From Epiperipatus broadwayi (lineage: Eukaryota > Onychophora > Udeonychophora > Euonychophora > Peripatidae): a DNA stretch of 64,000 bases. Shown here in pieces: positions 1 to 11,053 of the stretch (the stretch's first letter is position 1; every line of letters starts with the position of its first letter). The notes under the pieces were generated by a model. It did not search any database. It saw only the letters and a list, made by a program, of their open reading frames with translations, and was not told the origin of the DNA. The position numbers were made by a program, and so were the translations under genes. The stretch is from assembly GCA_028023455.1 (NCBI GenBank), contig JAQFVV010001009.1:60001-124000 (forward strand), read 5' to 3'.

Positions 1-1495
1 AAAAGAATGTATTTTGGAAGCAGTGGGTATGTTAGATCCACAAAAAATTGATAAATACAAAAAATGGTGATTTCAAGAAGAACTATTTCAGATCGATATC
101 ATAAATTAACTCAAAATGTAACAGAGTAACTTCGTAATATTATACAAAATGAAGACACTTATGTTTCAATTGCTTTCCATGAAATCACTAATAAAACGGA
201 TGTGGTCCAAGTTTTATATTTAGTATCAAAAACAGGTTTATTGAACTATGTTTACAATAAAGAAAAAAATATATTTTATTCATGCTGTAAATGAAGATGT
301 CCAGTGTTATGAAGAACTGCTTGCATTGGTACAATAACTGGATAAACTTGTGGTGCTGATATTTATGAAAACTTTAAAGAAGTATGTCATCGATTAAAGT
401 AAAATGTTAGGAATTTTGTCAGTTTTTGCACCAATGGCACAAATTCTATGAGAGGAAAAAAGAAGATTCATTGGTTTATTAAAAAAGGACAATTTAAATT
501 TGAAAAAAATTGATATCATTTCATTGCATTTTGCATCAACAGAATCATTGTGGAAAATCCACGATTTTGCAAGACATTTAGGATAAAACTGTTGTGACTG
601 TAAACTATATTGCATAAATATAATGTGTCATCCTAAATTCAGACAGATGGTAATTTTAGATGAGAAAACATACAGTGGTCATATAGAGTACTACTACAAG
701 GTTCACTGGATAACAACAGGACATGTTTTGATAAAACTTTTAACTCTATTACAACCAGTTTTTAAATTTTTATCAAGAACAGGAAAAACCATGTGATTTA
801 TCAGATGAAGCATTTTGCAGAAACATTGCTTTTTTGTCTGATATTAGGACACAACAAAACAATTTAAATATTTACCTGCAAGATAAATGAAGCATATATA
901 TGAAATGGTGGAAAAGAGCCGAGCTTCGAGAAAAAATAACATTTTTCAAAACATTGCTCTCTCACTAGGCTAGGATATATCTTCTGAAAACTTCCCCAAA
1001 TTATCAAAATTGTTAAATGAGCAGAATTGTAAAAATAATGCATTTGATGAATATGTAGGTGTCTTGGATTCTCTTATAGTAGAATATACTGAAAGATTTT
1101 CAGATTTTGACAAAATCCATTCCTGTGATGAAACTGGTAATTGAACCACACTCCTATGGAACAACTAATGGGGCTATTAGAGATAGGGAAAGGCACTATC
1201 CTCAAATCCTTTTTCAATGCTAAAAAGGATTCCATAGAAATTTGAAAAAATACTGTTGAATATCCATGTCTATGAAATCGTGCACTTTATTTACTTTCCT
1301 GCTTCGAAATTACTTAGTGCTGCGAGTCAACATTTTATCTCATGACAAAAATTAAAACTAGTTTAAGAACACTGCTTACCGATGCTTATTTAGAGATCAA
1401 TTAAGGCTATGCATTACAAAACATAATCTAAATATTCAATTAGTTTCAAGCAAGAAACAAATGCAAATATCCCATTAACTTAAATTTTCCATCCG
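1..1495 (+). pseudogene. Decayed hAT-type transposase (GTF2IRD2/ZBED-like group)
   Basis: Translating the plus strand in shifting frames gives a chain of blocks in the order expected for the transposase-derived proteins usually named GTF2IRD2, ZBED5 or SCAND3-like. Near 420-600 lies a block with a Leu-Leu-Lys-Lys segment followed by degenerate catalytic-core residues. Near 792-845 is CDLSDEAFCRNIAFLSDI, the 'LSDE..C.LAFL.DIT' block. Near 1050-1110 is DSLIVEYTERFSDF, and near 1284-1340 is a Leu/Phe-rich segment followed by a KKQMQISH end that fits the C-terminal hAT dimerisation domain. In-frame stops and frameshifts occur throughout, so it is a dead copy. The left end is cut by the window edge, so the N-terminal BED finger, if any, is not visible. 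No terminal inverted repeat was found on the right. The family call is by recalled similarity; I am fairly sure of the class and less sure of the subgroup. Confidence 0.72.
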
Positions 1496-1676
1496 ATTGT
1501 AGAATTATTTTTTGTATTGTTGCTATGTTAGATTTTTATGATTTAATATTGTAATTTTACTATTGTATTTCTTTATAATGTAATAAATTTAATTTTGATA
1601 CTTATATTAATAATATTTTTATTTGAAATGGTATTTAATATAAAATGTTTATTTAAAATTTAAAGATATAAATATG
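1496..1676. other. AT-rich spacer
   Basis: Short AT-rich stretch between the hAT remnant and the inverted RTE segment. Nothing recognised. Confidence 0.5.
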
Positions 1677-2835
1677 CTAATATCCTAGATCTATACCTTG
1701 ATAATCCCATGCTTTAACCACTGAAGAAATGTTTATAGAATCATATGCCTTTTCATAATCTACAAATCCAAAGCAAAATGACAACTCATATTTATTTGTC
1801 TCTTCTATAACTTCTCTCAACACCTGGATATGATCTACTATACTAAAACCACTTTTAAACCCAGCTTGGTCTCTTTGTTGGTGGAAATCCAATGCTCTCT
1901 GTAGACAAGTTGTAATTATCTTGGTAAAAATTTTGTATGAAACTGATAAAAAGCTGATATGACTGTAATTGTTAATATCTTCTTTATCAGCTTTTTGTAA
2001 CATTAATATTAATATTGCAGTATTCCAATCATTTAGTACATCTTTATCATTTAGATATTTGGTATATAACTTTTCAAAAAAAAATATTTCTTTACCTGAT
2101 TCTTTTAATATATCAATTATAATTCCATACCTGGAGCCTTTCTTTCCTTCATAAATTTAATTGTATGTCTCACTTCTTCATTTAAAATTCTGAGTAATTC
2201 AGAAGATGTGGTAGATATAGAAGGTACTTGTTTTTATTATTATATAATTCTTGATAGAAGTCTTCTACCCATTTCTTGATGTCATATCTCTTTTTAGTAA
2301 TAATTCCATCTTTTTTTCTGAATGCATATATAAATTTCCTACCTATACCAAAATAGTGTTTTGCACTCTTGAGACTTTTATTCTCATGTACAGCTTTCCT
2401 TGCTAGTTCAGTTATGTTTTCATATATCATTTTTTATTTTCAAATGCATTGACTAGGAAGCAAACCCAAGCCATCTGCTTGGAAGGAAGCTATGCTAACC
2501 GCTATTCCACCAATACTTGACCTCATTTTCAACTCTTTTCCATACCATTTTACAAAATTAGAGATACTCATACCTTCTTAATGCATCATTTTTGCATATC
2601 TTCATATTCCTTCTTTTCTTCATAAATACTTTAGTCTCAATATAAATTTTATTGGTCAATTGCTGCTTTTTTCTACCACCGACATTTATTGCAGTTTTTA
2701 AAAGTGTTTCAGTTATTTTCATATTAATTTCATTGAAATCTGAAGCATGTTCGAAATCTACTAATACTTGAAAGCGATTTGTAAGTTCTAATTTAAATTC
2801 ATCAATGTATAGATTCAGGATATTGTCATATTTTA
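1677..2835 (-). mobile_element. RTE-like non-LTR element, inverted 5' part (linker and start of reverse transcriptase)
   Basis: Read on the minus strand from about 2835 down to 1680, three open pieces follow the order of an RTE/BovB-type polyprotein. First comes a linker block with LELTNRFQVLVDFEH and a basic run (2558-2866). Next is NKSLKSAKHYFGIGR..IYAFRKKDGIIT with a VEDFYQELY motif (2182-2430). Last is the reverse transcriptase start, with KEDINNYSHISFLSVSYKIFTKII, an AGFKSGFS block and motif A as FVDYEKAYDS (1677-2003). The segment stops just after motif A (YQGID), exactly where the plus-strand piece beginning near 2836 takes over. The two pieces are therefore best read as one element with its 5' part flipped. 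Frameshifts and stops make it inactive. The clade is recognised from motif wording and is not computed. Confidence 0.78.
2446..2516 (-). repeat. tRNA-like sequence (SINE fragment or tRNA pseudogene) inside the RTE remnant
   Basis: On the minus strand these 71 bases can fold like a tRNA. GTATTGG at the 5' end pairs with TCAATGC at the 3' end over seven positions, including two G-T pairs. GCTT/AAGC forms a short anticodon-like stem. TTGGG-TTTGCTT-CCTAG gives a five-pair T-arm with a seven-base loop. The D-arm region GAATAGCGGTTAGCAT resembles an A box. It sits between two coding blocks of the RTE segment and interrupts them. The anticodon arm is imperfect and I would not call a working tRNA gene; a tRNA-derived SINE head is the likelier reading. 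Confidence 0.45.
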
Positions 2836-3815
2836 AAGAATATTTATAAAAATGGAACAGCAACAATTAGATTACATAATGATAATAGGAAGGTTAACAT
2901 CGAAAAGAGTGTAAGACAGGGCGATTCCATATCACTAAAACATTTTACAGCAGTGCTGGATGAAGTATTTTGTGGATTAAAATAGGTAGTTAAAGGAGTG
3001 AAAGTAAATGGATAATTGTTTAAGTCATTTAAATTTTGCAGATGATGTAGTTGTTTTTGGAAGTAATGCTTTAGTGCTGCAGCAAATGCTGCAGGGGTTA
3101 TCAGATAAAAGTAGAAAAGTAGGACTAAAGATAAATGTTAAACGACTACAGTAATGCTTAATGGATTTTCTCAAAATATGAAAATAAAGATTAGTTATGA
3201 TGAATTAGAATAAGTTAACAGCTACAAATACCTTGGTCGAATTATTAATACAGATGGAAACATAATGGATGAAATTAATCATAGAATTAAAGTTGGTTAG
3301 ATTACTTTTGGTAGAATTAACTTGATACTAAAAGAAAATATGTGTATGTGTTTAAAAGGAAAGATTTTAATAAATGTGTTTTATCAGTTTTTATTTATGG
3401 ATCTGAGACATAGACACCTAATAGAAAAGCAATACAGAGATTTCAGACCATTCAAAGAAGTATGGAGAGATGCATGTTGGGAGTAACAAGAAGAGATCAA
3501 AAACGTACTATATTGGTAAGACAACAAACAGCTGTTACTGACCTCATTGAAAAAATTAAAATATTAAAGTGGAGTTGGGTTTAACAAATTGCTAGAAGAG
3601 ATTATAATAGATGAACAATTGAAATCTAAACTGGATTCCAAGAGATTGCAAAAGATCCAAAAAGAGAACACATGTATGATTGAAGGAAAAAAATAAGAAA
3701 ATGTGCAGGGGTGATGTGGACAAGAGAAGCTAAAAATAGGAGCAAATATACTGAACTGGAGAGACCCTCATCCTGTAGTGGATTGGATATGGCTGCTGCT
3801 GCTGATGATATATGC
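2836..3815 (+). mobile_element. RTE-like non-LTR element, 3' part (reverse transcriptase motifs B-C to tail)
   Basis: The plus strand resumes the polyprotein right after the point where the inverted segment ends. KNGTATIRLHND, then SVRQGDSIS (motif B region) and FTAVLDEVF are seen at 2840-2980. LNFADDVVVFG, the catalytic Asp-Asp motif C, is at about 3028-3060. The thumb and C-terminal blocks follow, with GVTRRDQKRT (about 3480), TAVTDLIEKIKILKW and a Trp-containing end. Near 3785 is the Ala-Ala-Ala-Ala-Asp-Asp end coded by a GCT/GAT run, typical of 3' ends in this clade. Several stops break the frame. Together with 1677-2835 this makes about 2.1 kb of one truncated, inverted copy. Confidence 0.78.
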
Positions 3816-4787
3816 TAAAGGAATGTCAAAAATAAAGCAACCTTCTTTTTTACGACCTAATTAAAATGTGGCCACTAATAATAAAAAGATTCCCCACCTT
3901 TGTTATAGATTATTTAGTTAGAATTATTTTATGGGTGTTATGAGGCATGAATGTATTATAAGATAATATTTTATGAATTAGGTAGGGGTAATATTTTTAT
4001 GTCATTGAGAGTATATCTTTGGGGATAGTCCTCAATGTTAAACTAACAGTATACCTAGCAGAATGTCTGAGCAAAGAAGTTTCATAATTTTATTAGTATT
4101 TTCAATCCAACCATATTTTCTTCCATATATCAAAGCATCGTCCGAAAAGTGAATCTGCGATAACCTTCTGCAAGCAATTGCTTGCTTGCAAGATGGCTAC
4201 ACTGAACTCTCGGCTACCAACATCAGGCAAATTTTTAGTAATAAATAATGTTCTAGTTGTAATTTAAATTGTTGGTATAAGAAGTGAGCTGGGAATCTTA
4301 TTCGAACCTTAGTATTTTAATTTATGTGTTTAAATAAGATAAATAATTTTAAATGTTAATTTTTTTAAATATTAATATGTTAATAATTTATTCTGAGCTA
4401 TTCAACGTATTGTTTTTATAATTAGGTATCGTTGATAAGTACATTGGAAAACTTACTTAGAGAGTGTCTTCAATAAATGCCACAAAAGAAAACATTTAAA
4501 ATCTGTCTAGAATTATCCCTATTTTTTAATGCTGGGCTTGAGTTTGCATTTTGGATCTAATGTCTGAATGACGTAGTGTCTAATATACTAATATGAGCCA
4601 TTACCTGAAAACTTTTGGGGATAGGGAATATTGTAGACAGAGATTTTAAAATGCTTTTTCTTGCACCATTTATTGAAACAGCTTGTTTAGAGCTATTAGC
4701 ATGCTCATTATATATATATATATTGGTAATCTGTCATTGTTTTATAGATATATAGATGGTTAGATAGATAGATAAATTGATGGATAA
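3816..4787. other. Non-coding AT-rich stretch with a small hairpin
   Basis: No gene seen. It contains a hairpin at 4003-4037 (CATTGAG and CTCAATG arms), whose relative occurs at 26097-26131. A moderately mixed-base segment lies at 4130-4240, for which I have no identity. Confidence 0.5.
4003..4037. repeat. Short hairpin, copy 1 of a dispersed pair
   Basis: CATTGAG at 4003-4009 is the exact reverse complement of CTCAATG at 4031-4037, with a 21-base loop containing GTATATC and GGGGATAGTC. The same arms with a related loop recur at 26097-26131. Confidence 0.5.
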
Positions 4788-4790
4788 ATA

Positions 4791-4875
<85 letters not shown>

Positions 4876-4876
4876 G
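4788..4876. repeat. (GATA)n microsatellite
   Basis: About 21 nearly perfect GATA units, preceded by imperfect units from about 4744. The apparent Tyr-Leu-Ser-Ile protein on the opposite strand is only a translation of the repeat. Confidence 0.97.
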
Positions 4877-6579
4877 ATAATTATGATTATATGTAACTGA
4901 CTGAAACCTCCAACAATTTAGATAATATAAATAAACTCTTGTTAGCATTTGTTCTTCTGTATGGTTAGTATATTTATAAAGTATTATGAGGTAGTGAAAT
5001 TAGTCTATTGATAGTATATACAATAAATTATAAAAATTATCATTTAAAAATTCTGCAGAACAAAGTAGGTTTATGTTTAAACAACATGTAAATATGAAAT
5101 GAAAACTTAGTTTCAATACCTAAATAATTCAGACTATATATATTGCTGAACATAAAGTAACTGATACTTCCAATGACTTATATAATGTAAATAAACTCTT
5201 CAAAGACAAATAATATCTCTTGTCTCTTTAAAATTTGCGGTTATATATGCTTAGTTTATTTAAGTAATTTTAAATGAGAGAGTGAATTCAATATTACCTT
5301 AATTTAAAATTATATATATAATACAGTACTTAGAAAAAACAAAAATTGTTGCCAATATAATCAAATTTGAAAAATACAATGTCCTTCTTTTTGTTTATTT
5401 GCATTTTTGCTTATTTATATTTTTTGGATAGTATTTAACTGGTGTTATGTCGTTGAGCTCAAGCTGGTAGACACACTTGTGGTTCGAAATTCATTTCTAT
5501 TTCAGTTTTAATATATTATATCTGTACTTGAGTTTATTGGATGTTGCTTAAGTGAAAAACTCAACTTATGCTTTTATAGATTTTGTATCCACTCTTTATT
5601 GAAAGAGAACTTATATGAAATAACGGTTTACATTATTAATATCATATTAATTGATAGATTTAAATAGTTAGGCTTGTTTAATATCAAAAACAAAGTATAT
5701 TTAAGAAAACTCATTTTTTTATTCTCAAAACATTCATATCTTACTTTCAAAATAGTTAAAAATCCAAAAAGAAATAAACTTATTCTGAATATTATTCCCC
5801 CCCCCCTTTTAAAATACTGTTTAATTATTAAAGCAAATTTCATAACAAATTGATAAAAAGAAAGTCTTTAGTTATAAGTTGTGAATGCTTTGGTTTCATA
5901 GAAACTAAGTATTTATTGTAACTTTATGTAAACAAAGATAAAGAACTATATATATCGTTAAAATATTTATTACATGTCTGTATATACCTGTCTAAGTGTT
6001 TACTTTATCGCTTAGGATATATATATATATTTTCTTGAATGCAATAATAATTAAAAAAAAGAAATGTAATATAACTACAGACTTGATACCAATGTGCAAG
6101 TAAATATAAAATACATTATGATGATTTGAGTTTACATAAGCCAAATTAAGGCAATAAATTTTTGGTTTATATAGTTGTTTAATATTTATACTTAATAATA
6201 TATTATAATAATATCAAAGTGAGGTGAAAATGACATATTTACATATCACAAAGTGAATATTAATAATTAATTAAACTGAAATCTGCTGTAAACTACAAAT
6301 TAACATAGTGATAATGATCAAATGTGAAAATAATTTACTATAAATTTTCTCACTACAAACTTTAATTAATTAAAAATAATTTCTATTATGAAATATAATT
6401 GCATTTATTAATATAAATATGATCATAAATACAAGTAGTTACTTTTATGTTTTTTTCATATAATAAAATTATAAAATTTAAATAGTAATTATTTTTTTAA
6501 GTAAGGCATATATATATTATAATTTCTAATATTTTCATGGATAAATGATCACTTCATATTATTATTAGTTTCAGGATTT
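4877..6579. other. AT-rich non-coding stretch
   Basis: No credible coding signal. It holds short AT runs, a poly-C patch at 5798-5806, and two similar segments (near 4905 and 5180) with the words GTAACTGA.ACT and TAAATAAACTCTT, which look like a diverged short duplication. A tRNA-like patch is listed separately. Confidence 0.5.
5446..5492 (+). repeat. Possible tRNA-derived SINE fragment
   Basis: The words TGAGCTCAAGCTGGTAGA (A-box-like) and GTGGTTCGAAATTC (B-box-like, matching GGTTCGA) are spaced as in a tRNA-type internal promoter. The match is short and single, so this is a weak call. Confidence 0.35.
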
Positions 6580-8447
6580 GAGGAAGATACTTGTTATTGT
6601 TTTCCTCGTATATGGTGGCTAGTAAAGTTGTAAAATGGATGGAAGAGAATAATGTAGTGGAGAAAATGCAAGTAGGTTTTAGAGTAGATAGGTGTATAGG
6701 AGATAGTTTATTTGTAGTTACACAACTTATGAATATGAGTAGGAATGCAGGTAAACAGTTATATATGAGTTTTATAGATATAGAGAAGCCATATGATAAA
6801 GTAAATATAAATAGATTATGGATAAGTTTAACAAATTTGGGAATGGATGAAGCTTTAATAGATATTAAGAAATTATATGAAAATAATTATATATATATCA
6901 ATTAGGGAATATAGAATCAATTAAAGTTAAAAATGGTATAGGACTAAGGCAAGGATGCCCTATGTCACCTATTTTGTTTGTGTTGGGAAGAGCAATAGAA
7001 AGATTAGGAAGAGGGATAGAGATACCGTTAATAGGTAGTAAGGGAGTATATATTTTGTCAGGTCTTTTTTTAGCAGATGATATATTTTTGTGTGCAGAAA
7101 AAATAGAAGATATGGAAGTTTTGTTGAGGACATGTGCAAGAGTGGGTAAAGAGATGGGGATTAAATTTAGTGAAGAAAAATCAAATATAATGATGGTTAA
7201 TACTGGGGAAAAAGAAGATGTAGAATTTTTATTGGGATATATTAAGTTAAGTGTGGTGAATAAATATAGTTATTTGGAAATTATTTTAAGTAACCAGAAA
7301 AATTATTTGGATGAATGAGAGAAAAAAATGATAAATGAAGCAAAGAAAAGAAAGAGATTGATAAAGAAATTAACAGTGTTTTCATATAATAAATATGATG
7401 TAGCTAGAATTATATGGAAAGGAGTTTCAGTAGCAAGGTTAACATATGGTAATGATGCATTATATGTTAGTAAAAAGATATTAGATTACTTAGAAAAAGC
7501 TCAAAGGGAAGTAGGAATACATGCATTGGATGCAGAAGTATGGACAGCAAGGGAGGCAATTCAAGGAGAAATGGGATGGCCAAGTTTTCATATGAGAGAT
7601 GCAAAAAGTAAAATGAAATTGTTTGGTAGATTGCAGTTTATGGATAAGAAAATAATAGCTAAAATAGTATTTAATTGGGTTATGAGTAAAGGGCACATAA
7701 CAAGATGGGTGAGAAAGGTAATGTGGTATGCAAAAGATTTGGATAAAAAATTATATCAGTATATTTGTACAAAAGATGGGATGATTGTGTTAAGAGGATT
7801 ATTGAGTGTTATAGTAGTAAGGAATGTGATAAAAGAATAAATTTATTAATAAAGACTAGGGTGTTAGAGAGATGGAGAAATAGTATGGAGAGTATATATA
7901 TATATATATATAAACAGAATAATATTCTGTTTATATATATATATATATATATATAAACAGAATATTATGTGTGAGTTAATATATGATAATAGGAAAGAAA
8001 GTAGTTTATTGCTTAAGGCTCGAACGGGATCATTAGCTACAAAAGAATTTACATGTAAATGGAAAAATATGGGTGATTTATTTTGTAAATTATGTAAGAA
8101 AGGAATAGAAAATATTAGGCATTTGTTAATTGAATGTAAATGTTTGAAAATAGAAAGAGCACATATAATGAAGTAGTGGAAAAATAAATATGAAAAGAGT
8201 GATTATACAGAAAGTGAATTATTGGTTTTTATGCTGGGTTTGGGAAAAGATAGGGGGGTTTAGATATAAAGGTTATAGAGTTGACAAAGATTATGTTGTG
8301 GAAATGTGATAGAGCAGATTATGGATAAATTTAGAGTGGGGAATGTAAAATAAAGTGGCTAACAGGTTTATCTGGGCATAATTGCTGAGATATTCTTGAC
8401 TTCGTTTAAGGAGAAGCCATAATACATCACATCACATCACATATTGT
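6580..8447 (+). mobile_element. 5'-truncated non-LTR retrotransposon with reverse transcriptase and C-terminal Cys/His motif
   Basis: A nearly continuous reverse transcriptase starts near 6591 with KVVKWMEENNVVEKMQVGFR. Motif A is SFIDIEKPYDKVN (about 6768-6806). Motif B is GLRQGCPMSPILF (about 6938-6980). Motif C is LADDIFLCAE (about 7072-7101), followed by a thumb region with NKYSYLEIIL. The C-terminal part (7328-7840) has EKAQREVGIHAL and GEMGWPSF blocks. After an insertion it continues at 7967-8176 with CKLCKKGIENIRHLLIEC, a C-x2-C-x8-H-x4-C motif. Damage: a frameshift in an AT run at about 6888-6899, a stop at 7316, a frameshift near 7765 and a palindromic AT insertion at 7893-7966. The copy ends at 8427-8444 in ACATC repeats, a typical non-LTR tail. 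Endonuclease and ORF1 are missing, as expected from 5' truncation. I do not assign the clade. Confidence 0.85.
7893..7966. repeat. AT-rich palindrome inserted in the non-LTR element
   Basis: TA repeats flank AAACAGAATA and TATTCTGTTT, which are exact reverse complements around a single base. The arms continue into TATATA on both sides, and a third half-copy (AAACAGAATATTATG) follows. The block separates two parts of the element's C-terminal coding region that would otherwise be adjacent. Confidence 0.75.
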
Positions 8448-10522
8448 ACCAAAACGTCAGCTATTTAGTTATTTTACTACATGGAATATCCTGAAAATAA
8501 TAATAATATGAAGTCATATATATATATATGTTGTACACTTTTGTTTAGGTCCAAATAAATTTATTTAGTCAATTTAAAAAAAAAAAAATTAAAGAGATAT
8601 TTTAATTGATATGACTACTATATAATATTGACAATGTTGTTAAAAGCTTTGTTAAAGTAAAAAAAGAGATTATTAAATGCATAAAACTGTACTAATATAT
8701 TAAGAATAGTCAAGTAAATCTAAATAATGTAATTTTCTTCGGTTTTGAAAACTGGCCATAGTAAAAAAGTGCATTAATAAATATTCTAAAATATTTTAAA
8801 GCTAGATTTTAAAAGTAATAACTTAAAATTAAATAAGTAGTCTATTGTAGAATACAAATTATACTTAATAATAATATTATAAAAATATTTATTTAAAATG
8901 TAATATTTTGTGGGGACAAATGTGCTTGGTTTATTAGTATCAAAATTATTATTATAAATTATATTATTATATCATTTTTCTTTAATATAATATTTTTGCA
9001 ATTAAACATTTATTTTTATTACCAGACAGAAATTGATACCAATTGTCCGGGTTTTCAGTCATGTGACATGTAAATATTCTTACTTGGGTGCTTACAAGTT
9101 CTTTTTTTCTAATAAAGTTTCAAAATTGCTTTAGAATTGTCCTATAAAATTGGAACATTTATTTGTCATTCACAAGATAAAAATTAGCTGTTATAAAATA
9201 TTTAATTAGAGTTTTAAAACTAATGTACTTAATAAAATTAGATTTTTTTAAAAAAAAAGATATATTAAAAAAATGAAGGTGGGATAAAATAAATTTTTTT
9301 TTTTAAATATGCTATTTTAAAACATCTAGTTGTCTTAAATAAAATATAAAATTAGTTTAGAATTAAATAATATAATAATTAATATTTTGTTGGTGAGTCA
9401 TCATTTTTATTTTGAAATTTAATTGTGTAAGATAGTACTAATATGTAAATTAGATCATCAGATAAAGATCTAAACAGCCAATTTACATCAATTTATTTTG
9501 GTATAAAAAGTTGTTGTCCTTTTTCTGGGGTGATAAAATTGTGTTTTACAAGTCAATTTGTGTTAAACAGCTCTCTAAATAATTTATTATTTTTAAAATA
9601 TTAAGGTATTGGACATTGTATTAATTTGAATCATTTTTTAAAGAAGAGAGTATCAAAAATTATAAGATTATCAAATTTAAATCATGCACTGTTGAAGCAA
9701 CTAAAATTCCCTATCAAGTGTTTTTGTTGAAACTTAATTTAGTGTCGCAGTAACTATGGAATTTCATACCAACAATAATTGTATTTCTGTGGAAAGAAAG
9801 GATGGTTATACTGGCACTAAGTGAAAATATATTTCTAAAATTATTGAGAGAAATATAATATTGGTTATATTAATATTTCGGACATTGTGGAAAGAATTAG
9901 ACAGAAAAGTTTGTAGGAAAGTAAATGTAAATGCATTGTATTGTGAAAAAAGATAGCCATATCTAAAAAAAGTTATATGGTAAAGACTTTTAATTCTCCA
10001 TATTTTGAAAATATATAGTTTTTTAAAAGAGTTACAGTAAATATTTTAAAGAAAATATTCTTTTAAGAATTTATTCTGAACTTTTATTAAAAATAATGAA
10101 GAAATAAAGATTAAAATCATTGCAAATATATTTTATGTGACAAGTCTTCATTATTTAAAAAAATGCAAGTATTTAATAATATGAGGAAAACCGATATTGG
10201 AAAATTATCTGGAAGAGAAATACCTGGATAATTAAAATTATCCTGATGAAATAGCTCTATGCTAACTTTATTAAACTAGTAAATGCCAATTTCCATGGAA
10301 CAAAAATGCGCAATTTTCCGTATAAATACACCTGAACTAATATAACTTTAATAGATGCATCAGAAGCTTAATATAGGATCCTATAGAATGAAAAAAAACT
10401 ATGGAGGATTATTTTTAACTTTATAAATTAATATAATCTTTAATGATCATTAATCTGAAAGATATAGACTAAGGACTATAATTTTTATAAACTTTCGAGC
10501 AAAGATTAATGATTATTTTTAT
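8448..10522. other. AT-rich non-coding stretch
   Basis: Scanned on both strands: many stops, A and T runs, and small TA tracts (8517-8530). No gene, RNA or repeat family recognised. Confidence 0.5.
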
Positions 10523-10599
10523 ACCATTAAGCATCACATGATCACTATCTTATACTAGCAGATAATTGTTTATAAACAAAGCAAAACTCTCCATACAGT
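10523..10599 (+). repeat. 77-bp direct repeat, copy 1
   Basis: Starts ACCATTAAGCATCACATG and ends CTCTCCATACAGT. It is identical to 10977-11053 except for one base (AGCAG against AGCAC). The flanking bases differ, so the repeat has sharp ends. Confidence 0.95.
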
Positions 10600-10976
10600 A
10601 TTGCCATCCTGTGCCAACCAGACTAATCAATGAATGCCAGAAGGCTTGTGCATAAAATCCCTATTTAATGCTTACTCATCCAATATCCCCAGACTAGTTT
10701 CTGGCTTATGGCCATTGTCAGTGAGGAGCTTTGGATCTGAGAGCACTGCACCTAGATATTAGGATCTAATGCAACCCTCCAGCACCCACCTTTTATCTCT
10801 ACTTAATTACAAACATATGAGAATGAAATTGAAAACACAAAAATATTTTCAATCTAAGATCAATAGCTTATATAGTCATATGGGTCTAAACTCAGTTCAG
10901 CACCCATACATTTTAGTGTCTTTGGCTCTTTAACAATAATAGCCACCACTATCCTATTAGGCAGGATTGGTGTTAA
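10600..10976. other. 377-bp segment of higher G+C between the 77-bp repeats
   Basis: Less AT-rich than its surroundings, with no open frame of note and no poly-A or terminal inverted repeat. It is bracketed by a near-perfect 77-bp direct repeat, as if inserted with a very long target duplication, or as if a 454-bp unit had been partly duplicated. Identity unknown. Confidence 0.55.
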
Positions 10977-11053
10977 ACCATTAAGCATCACATGATCACT
11001 ATCTTATACTAGCACATAATTGTTTATAAACAAAGCAAAACTCTCCATACAGT
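10977..11053 (+). repeat. 77-bp direct repeat, copy 2
   Basis: Second copy of 10523-10599, 76 of 77 bases equal. Confidence 0.95.

Noticed and set aside
394-615. Minus-strand open frame of 73 codons
   Set aside because: It overlaps the plus-strand hAT remnant and shows no family resemblance.
7490-7696. Minus-strand open frame inside the non-LTR element
   Set aside because: Complement of the well-supported reverse transcriptase C-terminal region.
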